The position numbers were made by a program, and so were the translations under genes. A stretch of DNA of 64,000 nucleotides from Vicia villosa (Eukaryota > Streptophyta > Magnoliopsida > Fabales > Fabaceae), in assembly GCF_029867415.1 (NCBI RefSeq), contig NC_081185.1, positions 123,570,920 to 123,634,919 on the forward strand, in the 5' to 3' direction. Of this stretch, positions 36,829-48,545 are shown in pieces (the first letter of the stretch is position 1; the number at the start of each line of letters is the position of its first letter). A model generated the notes under the pieces. That model saw only the letters and a list, made by a program, of their open reading frames with translations. It ran no database searches and was not told the origin of the DNA.

Positions 36829-39800
36829 CTACTCTTCTCGGCTACTTCCATAGTTGTCTGCAAAATCTGTTCTAAAACCTTCCCAATTGTCATTCAACTT
36901 CTGCTGCTGTGACAGGGCAGCAGCATACAAAGGTTCAGAATTCTTTATCCTCGACATCAGCTCTTTGGCCTCAGTTATCATATTCTTAGCCTCATCATCC
37001 AATTCCTTCTTTTCGCCTTCACATCTTTTCATTCTCTCCTTCAACTTGGTTTTTTCCAGCTCAATACTTTTCTTTTGCTCAACAAGAATCTGAATTTTTT
37101 CATCAACCCGTCTGCCATCTTCTTCAAGACGCTTGACTTCATCCTCGAACTGAATCTTTTCTTTCTCCTTTGATTTCTTCTGTTTCATACCATCTATCAC
37201 TTGCCGCGTCTTGTTTTCTTTTTGTTGCAAAGCATTAATGTGATCCTCAACCACTTTTTCAATCATGACAAAGTCTTTGAAAAGGTTCTTAATAGAGGGT
37301 ATCATTTTCTGGACAAGCTTCACAACATTAGGAGAAACTTTTTCACGGGATGCATGTTTGATGCATTCCAAAGAGACGTGTAATTGTTGTTGTAGCTCTG
37401 CGTCGTAGAGAATGGACTTGAGTGAATTTTTCAACAGCCACTCGAGGTTATTCAAGGCAGTACTTACAGCAGTGTCGCTTGTAGAACAAGTTTCTTTCGG
37501 TGAGGAGTTTGGACTTCCCATTAAAATGTTCAAAAGTTCATTAAAAGGGTCCTCATCTGATTCATTTTCAGGAACAATAACTTGTCCTTTTTGCTTGGTC
37601 TCTTCAAAATTGTTTTCTCCGGCAACTGACTCTACAAGTTGTACATGCAATCCAGCACTTGCTTCATTTCCTCTACTTTTTAGCTGCAACATGTAATAAT
37701 CATATTCACAATGTGACATTAATTATGTATCGTTTTATTATGAGTTTATGACACAATCTTTTTTACTCAGAGAAAGAAGGCAAGTTACAATTGAAGTGAT
37801 TGTGTACCTGCGGAAACAACTTAGGCACCAAAATGAGGGGAGCTCCGTTGCAGATGATCATGCTCTTGGTTTCCTCACTAGTAGACTCCATGCTCTTTTC
37901 CCCGTTAAAAATGTGGTTTTCACTCTCACTGTCTTCTTCAACTAAATCTAGTTTAACTACTGCAAACTTATGTTATGTTATGTTAATAAAAAGAGAGACT
38001 GATGAAAGAAAACACTTAGTTGCATACCGTGTTTGCCATCGCTGGAACTCTTTTGACTTGTGTATAGTTGCTGATTAGGTATCTGATCCGTCTTATAGTC
38101 AGAGGCTTCAATTTCCTTCTTTACTCCCCTCTTCAATTCCATTTTCTTATCCAAATCCAAGTCCAATTCCGGCAAAACACTCTCCAATTCTTCAACACTC
38201 ACTAGTCGTACCCCGCACTCTTTGATAATAATGCCAATTGAACCATCAACTTCCCCTGTGTCGTTTGTAACGCAGAACTCATAACAAATCTTTGGTTCAT
38301 AAAATTTGAGAATGCTGTCACAATGGAATGGATCATACCACACATAAATGTGATCCGATTTCAGGTCCGTGACATCCGTATTTAGCCATGTAGTCTTTAT
38401 ACCGGTTTGTCCCAAGTTGCATTGGCATTGTATTCTAGCTCCATCCTTGTTCATTCTGTTCCCACCTACTGGAGAAAGAATCACCGAGTAAATGAATCCC
38501 AGCAATATGGATCGATCAGGAAGTTGTTGAATTGTAATGGAGGAGTCAGTAGCTGTTCGACATTTGAACTGCTTCGGGATACTTGTTCCACGTAGACAAG
38601 CATCAACACTGGTATAGTTGTAGCTGTGGACGTTCTCATGTCTTCTTACGGACACATTTTGAAACACAGCACTCATCATTGTTAAGTTGAGACTTTCCGT
38701 TATAAGTTCAAGTGAATGTCCATCCAAACTCAAGCTGTTTTTGAATGAAATGTGTTTGGCATTTCCCATCATCTTTGATGCTAATGTTTTGAGGTTTGAC
38801 ACCGAAACCAGTGACGTGCAGTTAACAGCATATAACTGTTTGATGAGAGGCGGAAGCTTTGGTAGGCACCGAAGCTTCCTACAATTCACCAAAGACAGAG
38901 TTTCCAGCTCTTGAAGCTGATTTATGCTTTCAGGTAACCTCTTCACGTTGCTTCCATCAAGGTTTAATTCCTTTAATTTTGACAAGACGCTGAGGTTGTT
39001 CGGGAGTTCAGACAGGTTTCTAAAATCCTTCATATGTAATATTTTTATGGATTGTAAGCCATCAAACAGTTCATGTAGCTGTTGTTTCTCAACCATTAGT
39101 CTGCTGCCAGAAATCTTCAACTCCTTAATAGATCTCACACTAGATAACTCTTTTGGAAGATGCTTGAGTCTTAAACTCTGGAGATTAAGTCGTTTCAGTT
39201 TTTGAAGACGCCCGATTGATAGGTCCAGTGTTTGGATCCCTGTACTGCTTAAATCCAAATTTTCAATTAAATCCGAGGACACTGCAAATTCTTCCAGACT
39301 TGTGCACCCATCCACACTGATCTTCTCCAAGAAAATAAAATGTTTTTCACCTCTAACGCTTCTAACCTTTGTGCACCCATCCAGTATCAAGGTAACAAGC
39401 GATTCTGCGCATAAAACAGATGGATGAAGATCAACCAGACTCTCACAACCAGAGAGATTTACCCATTTAAGACTCGAGGCCTTAGACAAATCCGGAAGCC
39501 GTTCAAAATGCTTGCATTCACTCAGGTCAATTCCTTCTAACATACCAAGTTCCTGCGAAGTGACATTTCAATCAAAAGACTATATGATCAAAGTGCAAAT
39601 TCTAAAAAAGAAGCATAAATATAATGTGATTATATGTATGTTTACCTCCGTTCCCTGCCACAGTTGTTTTAGATTGCTGTGCGGCATGTGGATCTCAACA
39701 AGAAACTTAGCGCAAAAAGGTTGTGGAAGAGACTCAAAAGGGTATCCATTCCACTCAAAATACCTCAGTTGATTTGAAAACGGCTCAAGGAATGTGGGAA

Positions 39801-42431
39801 GGTTGAGATATGTATTGGTACATCTCTGGTTAGAGGGTGCATAGAATTTGAGAATTCTTAAGGCTTTCATCTTGGTGAATGTGTCCGCACTTAAAAGCAT
39901 ATCATTAATTTGAGACAAATCCAATGTTATGCCTTCAATTGAGCTATTCCCCTGACAAGACAAGAATGTAAAATGTATATATATCAGGTTAGTTAATTGT
40001 CTACATTAATTGATTCCTATAAGAAATTTAACTGTACTGTTCTTCCCCTTACCTTGTTTTCTTCAATTACTGCACGAGCTTCTGCTCCACTGAGTCGAGT
40101 TCGAGTATGTATTGCAGGGTTTATGCCAGAGTCATTACATACTATGTCCGAACCCATTTTTTGTAGCAAGTCATGCATTTGTATTGTAAGGTTATTTGAG
40201 ATGCTAATCAAGGCCTTGTCTTTGAGGACTACAATTCCACTACTTGCTTCGAAACCACAAGCATCTAGTATCCTGGCGACACGATCTTTGTTTTCTCCTT
40301 TGAAAAAGAATGCAATGTCTAGAAATATCTTCTTCTCCAGTGCATCTAATCCATCATAGCTCAACTTTAAAACTTTGTGAATATCCTCTTTAGGATGCTT
40401 ATCGAGCTTCCTGAAAGTACTTTCCCAAAACTCAATATCTCTTGAACGAAGATGCAAAGCCAAAAGCTTCAGTGCCAGTGGAATCCCCCCTGCATAAGTG
40501 ACCGCGCTTTGTGAGAGATCCTCGTAGTTTCTTGGCGGAAGGTTTTGCTGGAAGGCTTCTAGGCAAAAAAGCTTTAGCGATTCCGGATCTTCCCATTGCT
40601 TGACCTTATATATCCAATCAACTCTTTCACTCAGCAACTGTCTGTCTCTTGTTGTTATGATAAGTCTGCTATCGTTACTCAGGTCATTGTAACCCCTACA
40701 TAAATATTCAAACTGATCTAAGTTGTCAACATTGTCAAGAACAATGAAAACCTTTCTACTTCTGAGCCTCCTCATATGAAATGTGGAACCTACAATGTTA
40801 GATGGGGAGATTTCTTCCTTCAGGAGCTCAGAGAGAAGCTTACTAGGTGAAGATTCTTTTCCTTTAGCAAAGCAGACATGGTCATATTGGGCAAATAGTT
40901 TGGCAAACAAGACTTTAGCAATTGTTGTCTTTCCTATTCCCCCCATACCCCAAATTCCAAGTATTCTAACACTTTTCAGTAATGATTCTACAGATATATA
41001 GTTTTCTTCGTTTCTCACAACGCCTTCCAGTTCATTAGGGTACCTCAGTTGTAGCTTTTGCAATACGTCATTCACAAGTTAGATTCATCCCTAACATAAA
41101 AACCAAATATTTATTAAATTTATCATCAATATGAAAAAAAACATTGTATGCATACTATTATATAAAGATATATGATTATCAAATTGGAGCTTGAAAAAGA
41201 AACCATCTCCCATTGTATTTCTTCGGTTTCCATGCAGATAAACTGGAACATAAAAAACGAATAAAAATATATTTTCAAAAAAACATATTTTTTTTTACCA
41301 GTTGATCTTTATATAAAAAATTTAAAATGACTTCCAAAATATATTTTTGAATAAAAAACATGAATAATCTTTTAAATTTTATCAGTTGTTCTTCATATTT
41401 TATGAAAATTTTAAATTGATCTATAAATTTTTCAAAAAATAAAAAATTAACTCCTAAAATTTTTTAAAATTTGTAAATTAGTTTATTTAAATTTTGCAAA
41501 TTATTTAAATTTGCAAATTAGTTTATTTATTCAATTAGTTTAATATAGTATATTTGATTTGACTTTTAGAAAGCGGAAATAATTTTAAAAATATATTATT
41601 TATTCTTGAGTGATTTTGTAATGGAATCTTTTAAAATAGAATTGATTCTATCTTTAAAATTGATTTTATTTGAAGTTAAAATTTATAATTTTGAGTTTAG
41701 ATGTAATTTTTACATTGAAATTTGTTGTTAAACTCACTTTTCATAAATATATTCAAACATAAATAAACTCAATTATATTAAAATCAATTCTATCAAATTT
41801 AATTTTATTAAAATAAATTAATAATGTTTACCGTGAATTCAAATATATACTTAATATTAATGTTGACTAGATCAATTGAAAAAATATTAATAAATAAAAA
41901 ATGGTGTCAGAAAGATAAAATACATATAAAAATAATATATAACGGGTGTTTTTTTATACACTAAGGATAATATATTTATTAAATATTAATTATTGAAGAG
42001 AAATATTTTTGAGTAAAATATATTAATAAAAGTAGAGAATTTCTTTATTGAACCCCTATGAGAGTGACCCCAGCGAAAATCCAAATTTACCTCTGTTTCG
42101 GAGATGTTTTGAAGTTTTTTTTTAGATTTTTCCAGATTTCAGAAATTTATCTCCGAAAAAATTGAGATTTTGATTAATTCGGAGATGCATCTCCGAAAAC
42201 ACAAAAAAATTTAAAATTTTGACTAATTTAAATATGCATATCCGAATTAATCAAAATCCCAAAATATTAAAAATTTTGGGATGTTAATCAATAGAGGAGG
42301 GATCAAGCTTAATAAAATATTTCTTTTTTAATATGACTAATAATTTCTTTTATATCTATCTAATTAATTCTATATATTAACAAAACATTATTTTTCTCTC
42401 ACATGAATAATCAATTCCAGATAAAGTCAAA

Positions 42432-42462
<31 letters not shown>

Positions 42463-44403
42463 CACATAAGTCTACTTTTAGAAAAATGAATTTAATTATT
42501 TTTTTAATTATATATAACACTACTAAAAATTTGATCAACTAACGTACTTTTTATATTAGTACTAAAAATTTACTATCATATTGATGTTAATGAAAAAAAA
42601 ATTCTTTTATTAATTCTTAAACAAATTTCTCATTATTTTCTTCAATTTTAATTAAATTAAATAATAAAATTAATATTTATATGTATAATATATTTACATA
42701 CTAGAGATTCACTTAAATTTTAATTTCTATTCATTTAACAAAGTACTATTTATATTTACTACTATAATTTTTATCAAATTGATTTTATATGAAATAAAAA
42801 GTTTCTTTTAATTTTTTTAAAATATTCTCATTGTTTTTTTAATTTTATTAAAATTAAATTCTATTCTATTCAATTAAAATAAAGTATCAAATAATTTATT
42901 TGTAAATAAAGTAATAGATAGTTTTCAAAATGTGCATAAAAAATTGTTGAAAAAATTTAATTATAAATAATAACTACAAAATATTTTAATTTAAAAAACA
43001 TGTTAATAATTATTATTATATCTTAATGATAATGATATATATTTAATACGGATGCGGAAGTCCTTTGGTTGATTCATAATACTGACACGAAAGGTTGGAA
43101 GGCTATGCTTCTCAAAATGGCCTACACAGAAATACTATACGAAATATGGTCCTTTAGAAATGAAGTCGTATTTCGTTAAAATGTTCATAGAAATATAGTT
43201 GATACTATAAAGGAAATTATAGTTTATAGGGGCTGGTATACGAATAAGCTGAAAAAGCATATAGCTACTTTACTGATGTAGTTTACCCTATATTTGTTAT
43301 TTGTCTGGTTGGATCCAAACGATCACCATGTACTTTATTGTTTTTGAATTAATACAATTCCCTTTTGATTCAAAAAATAAATGATATATATTTAATAATA
43401 TAAATTAATACAATTAATTATACTATTAATTGTATTGATTCTCTTTTATTTTAATTTTATAATAATTATTGAATTTTTTCGAAAATGCATATCCGAAACA
43501 TTTCAAGATTAAAAATTAGAATATTTCGGATATGCATCTCCGAAGACACCCCTCTCCAAAAAAAATAATTTCGGAAATGCATCTCTGAAAACACTTTTTG
43601 TCTTTTCGGAGATACATCTCGGAAAACACTTTTTTTGTGTTTTCGGAAGTGTACTTCCGAAATCAACTTTTTTTCAGAAAAAAGTGATTTCAGAGATGCA
43701 TTTCCGAAATATAGGAGCATATAGGAGCATTATGGAAATTTCGCCGCAAATGACCGAGAAGGTTAGAGGATTAATAAAAAAATTCTCTAAAAATATTAGC
43801 CATTAGGGATACTTCAACCATTAACATGAAAGGTGAAAAATATATATCCAACTTCTATAAAGAGTTACAAAGAACTTCTATAGAGACTTACTTGTGAGTT
43901 TGAGTGTCCCATCCAGAGATATTGGCCGCTTCCGTAAGAGCAGCTTTCCAATTAAGCACTTTATTTTTATTGGAAACACTATTTTTAGTCCCAAGATCTC
44001 TTTCATGTTTCGCAAAAGCTTTCTCATAACTGTCCGTTTGTTTTCTTATGTGAGAAGGATCAGTTTTATAGAAGACAGGTATAACAACTTGACCATGAAC
44101 TTTTCTGCATTCCAGCACTTTCACCAGCTCTTCCAAACACCATTTTGATGTTGCATAATTTTCAGAGAAAACAACTATGGAGGCGTGTGAATCCTCAATT
44201 GCTTCCGCAAGTGCTGGCCATACTTCTTCTCCTCTATTCAGCTGGTAATCTATGTATGCTTTTATTGACTTGTGATTCAGTGCATCGTAAAGATGGCTTG
44301 TTATACCATAACGAGTGTCCTCGCCTCTAAAGCTAAGAAACACGTCGTGCTTTTTTGTAAAATATGACATTAAGAAGCGATCGATATACAATATGCTACA
44401 CAT
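36829..44403 (-). CDS. TIR-NB-LRR immune receptor with coiled-coil C-terminal extension; exon 1-2 frame broken
   Basis: Intracellular receptor gene. Exons, minus strand: 44403-43892 (TIR), 41090-40053 (NB-ARC), 39951-39646 (first LRRs), 39552-38028 (LRRs and C-JID), 37947-37808, 37683-36829. TIR: HDVFLSFRGEDTR with the SH(A/S)xxVFSENYA and WCLEEL blocks. NB-ARC: P-loop GMGGIGKTTIAK, kinase-2 VFIVLDNVDN, RNBS-B RLIITTRDR, GLPL-type GGIPLALK, MHD as MHDLLQKMG. About a dozen LRRs follow, then a C-JID-like region (GTSIPKQF). Exons 5-6 add about 330 residues: an acidic linker, then a Lys/Glu-rich coiled coil, ending SSREE. Starts: ATG 44403, or 44370 (MSYFTKKHDVFLSF). The exon 1-2 join gives DESNL and then a stop; NB-ARC continues in another frame, so an indel near 41079 has broken the gene unless a cryptic acceptor at 41043 is used. 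Intron 1 (2.8 kb) holds three transposon remnants. Confidence 0.85.
42034..42326. mobile_element. Short Mutator-like MITE, palindrome family, in NLR intron 1
   Basis: Ends AGAGAATTTCTTTATTG and (reverse) AGAAATATTTTATTAAGC are imperfect inverted repeats resembling those of the 33783 element. The perfect 20-base palindrome TTCGGAGATGCATCTCCGAA lies at 42178-42197, with partial copies nearby. Borders and target duplication are not certain. Confidence 0.6.
42430..42462. repeat. (AAAT)n microsatellite
   Basis: About eight tandem copies of AAAT in NLR intron 1. Confidence 0.9.
43049..43379 (+). mobile_element. 5'-truncated LINE (3' end only) in NLR intron 1
   Basis: A 331-base LINE tail flanked by a perfect 18-bp target duplication AATGATATATATTTAATA (43031-43048 and 43380-43397). 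Translation shows the end of the plant LINE reverse-transcriptase zinc-binding region: WKAMLLKMAYTEILYEIWSF, RNEVVF, then GWYTNKLKKHIATLLM. It ends in an A-rich tail (CAAAAAATA). It lies on the strand opposite to the NLR gene. Confidence 0.88.
43470..43795. mobile_element. Fragment of palindrome-family Mutator-like element in NLR intron 1
   Basis: Five or more variants of the TTCGGAAATGCATTTCCGAA motif at 43475-43715. They are followed by a right-end sequence (TTAATAAAAAAATTCTCT) matching the inverted end of the 42034 copy. No left inverted repeat is visible; AT-rich sequence precedes it, so it is truncated or rearranged. Confidence 0.6.
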
Positions 44404-44929
44404 CTAGCTCTTCTTTTATAATAGAAACTAAATATTAGCTTCGACTCTTGACATAATTAATTAATTACAAATTAATCTACACCGTGTGTTTTTATTATAG
44501 ATTATTAGCTGCTGTGATATTTTATAATTTATTTTAAAACGTCAAATCTCTTGTACTATTTTATGAGTTAAAAAAAGTCAAACCTCTTGTACTATAATTA
44601 TTATCCGTTCATATTAACGTGTGCATGATATACAAATTAGGGAAATTATAAAAAATTGTACTGAAAATAACATATTTTAAATTCTATTAAAATTGAATGC
44701 ATAATCAACACAAGTTTTTATATCCTTTTTACTATAACCTTTGCTTACAGAAGAGATGGTTTGATTTATTCACCACGACAAAAAAAAATTTTGGTGTATT
44801 AAAAATTTGGGTAATTTTTTTTTGGTGTATTGAAAAGCTAGTTACTGTAGTTACTGTAGCATGGAAGAAGTGTTGTTTGAAGAAAATCTGAACGAGGTCT
44901 TGGTATAATATCTTTGAAGATTTTTTTTT
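44404..44929. promoter_or_regulatory. NLR upstream region
   Basis: About 525 bases between the NLR start codon and the tail of a LINE; the NLR promoter must lie here or within the LINE. No specific element identified. Confidence 0.35.
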
Positions 44930-46955
44930 ATAAGTAAAGGTATATTGCAAAAGCATTAGGGGTGCTAAACCCGAATACAAGAAAGAAAAAAAACGGCCAA
45001 AAAGACCGCCTCACCTACCAAGCAAGACCATCACCAATCAAGTGAAAAAAGGTCTTGGATCTAAAAACCAATCATCCCTAGATAAATTAAAAGAACCTTT
45101 ATGAAAGACTTTAAACCAATTCCAAGCTAAAGATTTGAACAAATTAAACCCATCAAAATGAGAAGCAACTAAATTGTTGAAAATTACATCATTCCTACAC
45201 TTCCAAATAATCCAACAAAGTGATAAGCAAAAGAACCAACCCAAGTCAAAAGAGAAATAATTCTTGCAAATATCATCCATCCAACAAAATTGATCAATAA
45301 GAGATGTTTTCTCGTCGCCTTCCAAAATCCTAAGCCACCGATATAACTTCGACCACCAAATTCTAGAAAAAGAACACAAAAGAAATATGTGGTCTAAATC
45401 TTCATCGACCCTCCGACAAAAGGGACAAGACAACATGTTAGGATCGAGTAAAACCCCACGTTTGAACAAATTCGTCTTAGTCGGCAACCTATTCCAAATA
45501 ATCCTCCAACCAAAAAAAAAAAGAATACTACTAGGAACGTTTGTTTTCCAAAGACACTCAAACGCTACCATACTAGTGTTGTTCAACGGAGGAGAAGAAG
45601 GTAAATCCGAAAGAATAACATCATAGGCATTACTTATCGAAAAACCCGACGGATTACGCCACCAAACATAGCCATCTAGAGCCGAGAGAGAGGGCTGGAT
45701 CGGAAGGAGCAAATTTACCAAGGAAGATAATTGCGCTATGGCTACCCCGTTAGAAGTATGTATCGAAGGAAAATTCCAACTCCATGATTCATCTTGCCAA
45801 ACCCCATGATCCGCCACTTTGGTCGTTGAATCTTCAATAGCACTAAAAATAACCGGACACACTTCTCTTAGTGGGGTGTTACCCAACAATCATTCCAAAA
45901 TTCAAACCAAAGGCCGGTACCAAGTTTGCAAGAAATAGAGGACTTGAACCATGAGCTTGAAATGGGCGAAGAAACCGAGCCAACACCAATGGAGCAAAGA
46001 TCCCTCCATCAAAGAGAGACCTTACTTCTAGAAGAAAAAGTGGGCAGAGAAAGCATCGCCCTTTTGATATCGCCGTACCTACAAGAAAGAAAGTTAGTCC
46101 ATAAAAAAGATTCATCATTCAAGATGCGTCACTTCCATTTACTCAAAAGGGCCAAATTGAATCTGCCACAATGTTTCACCCCTAAACCGCCTTCTTTTTT
46201 CGAACGACACACCACCTCCCAACTAATCCAATTGATCTTCTTTTTATCTTCCCTTCCCCCCATAGAAACCGGCGTTGGATAGAAACAAGCTCTTTAATGA
46301 TAGCCGCCAAAGCCTTATAGAAAGAAAAGAAGAAAATAGGAATGCTCGAAAGAATGGAATTCAAAAGCACAACTCTCCCACCAAAAGATAAATGTTTATG
46401 GTGCCACCCTTCTAATCTCCTCCTCATCCTAGAAACAATGGGACGCCATACCGCACACCTCCTCGGGTTAACACCAATTGGAATGCCAAGAAACACAAAG
46501 GAGGAGGAACCAAGCTCACAATTAAGGAAAGAAGAAGCTGCTTGAAGGAAGTCGGACTCGAGGTTAATGCCAAAAAGCTTACTCTTAAACAAATTTACCC
46601 GTAAGCCCGAAACAAGCTCAAAACCCCGAAGAATAGCCTTAAAAGTCCAAAGATTAATCCACGAATCTTCTCCAATTAAAACAGTATCATCCGCGAATTG
46701 AAGAATTTCTAAAGAATGGTGAGAATCTAAAGGGAAACCCCTAAACTCTCCCAACGAAGAAGCCTTCTTAACCATTCTCGTAAGACCTTCCGCTACCAAT
46801 AAGAAGAGAAACAGAGAAAGCGGACAACCTTGCCTAAGACCTCGAGAGACCACAAAATCCCGAGTTGGGCTACCATTAACAAGAATAGACATTGTGTTAG
46901 AAAAGATAAGTGCACGAATCCAACTTTGCCACTTAGACAACTTAGCCACTAACAT
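44930..46955 (-). pseudogene. Truncated LINE reverse transcriptase, family without RNase H
   Basis: Minus-strand pieces of a plant L1-type ORF2. 46955-46182: RT palm/thumb with SRGLRQGCPLS, the catalytic FADDT (46691-46705 region), and LSFGGRVVLLNSILSSIP. A frameshifted piece follows about 46180-45880. 45889-45038: zinc-binding C-terminus (WKTNVPSSILFFFGWRIIWN, CPFCRRVDEDLDHIFLLC) ending in a stop with no RNase H domain. The 3' tail runs to an A-run (poly-T on plus at about 44917-44925). Endonuclease and the N-terminal RT are absent. Two frame breaks make it inactive. Confidence 0.9.
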
Positions 46956-48545
46956 TCATTTGTGCTGGATCTTCCTCAATCAACATCAATCTTGGACTAA
47001 GCGTCTTGCAGCTAGAGTAAAAAGAGGATCTAAATTAATAAAATACTCCATCAAATCATCTTTGTGGAAAGGATTCAAAGAAGTTTATGACATGGTTATG
47101 GAGAACTGCTCTTGGGTGATTGGTAATGGATTGAACATTAACTTCTGGCTGGACAATTGGACTGGGGAAATTCTGGCCTTCAAGTATAAAATCCCTGAGC
47201 AATTTCACTCAAACCTTAAACACTGTGTGGCTGACTTCTGGGACAGCAACTCCTGGGCTCTTCATGACAACATCCAACTTGCTTTCCCTGGCCTTTCATC
47301 TCTCATTTCAGCTTACACTGTGACTGACATTGCTTTTGAAGATTCCTTGGTTTGGAGAAGTATAGAAGGAGGAAGGTTATCCATTAAGCATGCTTATGAC
47401 TTGGTCTCTACAAAAATGGCTTGATTTTCCTTGGGATCAAGACACGGCTCCTTCTCATTCTATGATGGTGTGAAAATTGATGCACAATATAGAGTCTCCA
47501 CTGATGAGAATCTCTCCATTCGTGGCCTTTCTTTCCCTTCCATATGCTCTCTATGTTGCAAGGAGGCTAAAACAACTCCCCACCTCTTCTTCAAGTGTGA
47601 TTTTGCAAGGAAAATCTAGACATGACTTTGTGAGAAGATAGAAGTCTCCTACACTATTCATAGCATTGATGACTGCCTAAAAGTCTTACAAGAAGCCTGG
47701 AGCCAGCAGGCGTTGACTGTGATCAGAGCTAGCATTATCTTCACTTTCTACCAAATCTGGAAGGCAAGGAATAAAAGTAGGTTTAAGGATAAGACCATGC
47801 ATTGGAAGCTTTGCATCTCAAACATAACGGCCAAGGCAAAAATAGTGGGTACCTTAACTTTCAAGAAAGCCAATAACTCTGTGAGCGGTTTTTCAATTCT
47901 CAAAGCTTTTGACATAGAAATCCATTCATGAAATCCGTTATTCACTGTGGAAGTCATTTGGTGTCCGCCTGCTAGGAGATGAATTAAGTGCAATGTTGAT
48001 GGTGTGGCTTCACGGAACCCGCTTTTAGCTGCTTGTGGAGGTTTGTTTAGATACGAAAATGTCAATCTTGTGACTAGTTTTGTTGTGTACCTGGGAAATG
48101 GCAGCCCTGTTTTTGCTGAATTTATGGCAGCAATTCTAGCTATAGAGAAGGCTAAGGATATGAATTGGAATAAACTTTGGCTGGAGATGAATTATATGCT
48201 TGTTGTGAAGGCTTTTGTTAATGCTCATTTGGTGTCTTGGATTCTCAAGTCCCGTTGGCTTACTTGTTGGACGTATACACTCTCAAAATTGAATTTATCG
48301 TATCGCATATCTTTAGAGAGGCCAATTTTTATGCAGATAATTTGGCAAATATAGGATTTAAAAACAAAAATTCTACTTGGTTTAATTGTATTCATAAAAA
48401 AATTAGACAAGATTACTTGTTAGACAAGGCGGATACCTCCGACTTAGACTTTGTAAATGAGAGGTCTTGGCTTGGTCCCTCTTGTCTCTTGTATTCTCTT
48501 TTCTTTGGTTTTTAATATAATTTTCTTTTTTGTGGTAAAAAAAAA
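46956..48545 (+). pseudogene. Truncated LINE with RNase H domain
   Basis: Plus-strand fragment beginning inside the RT C-terminal region: SWTKRLAARVKRGSKLI, CSWVIGNGLNINFWLDNW (46956-47424), then zinc-binding residues (CSLCCKEAKTTPHLFFKC, about 47545-47605), then an RNase H domain (AEFMAAILAIEKAKDMNW near 48115, and FREANFYADNLANIGF near 48315). Stops and frameshifts break the reading frame. It ends in poly(A) at about 48538-48545. It differs from the adjoining minus-strand LINE, which has no RNase H. Confidence 0.9.

Noticed and set aside
36854..37696. Several plus-strand ORFs over the NLR terminal exon
   Set aside because: Antisense shadows of the long exon 6 reading frame.
43475..43720. 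Regularly spaced short palindromes resembling a CRISPR array
   Set aside because: Plant nuclear DNA; units are variable, unevenly spaced and tied to MULE ends.
44917..48545. A single LINE with a twin-priming inversion
   Set aside because: The two halves cover overlapping parts of the protein and differ in having RNase H, so they are two elements.
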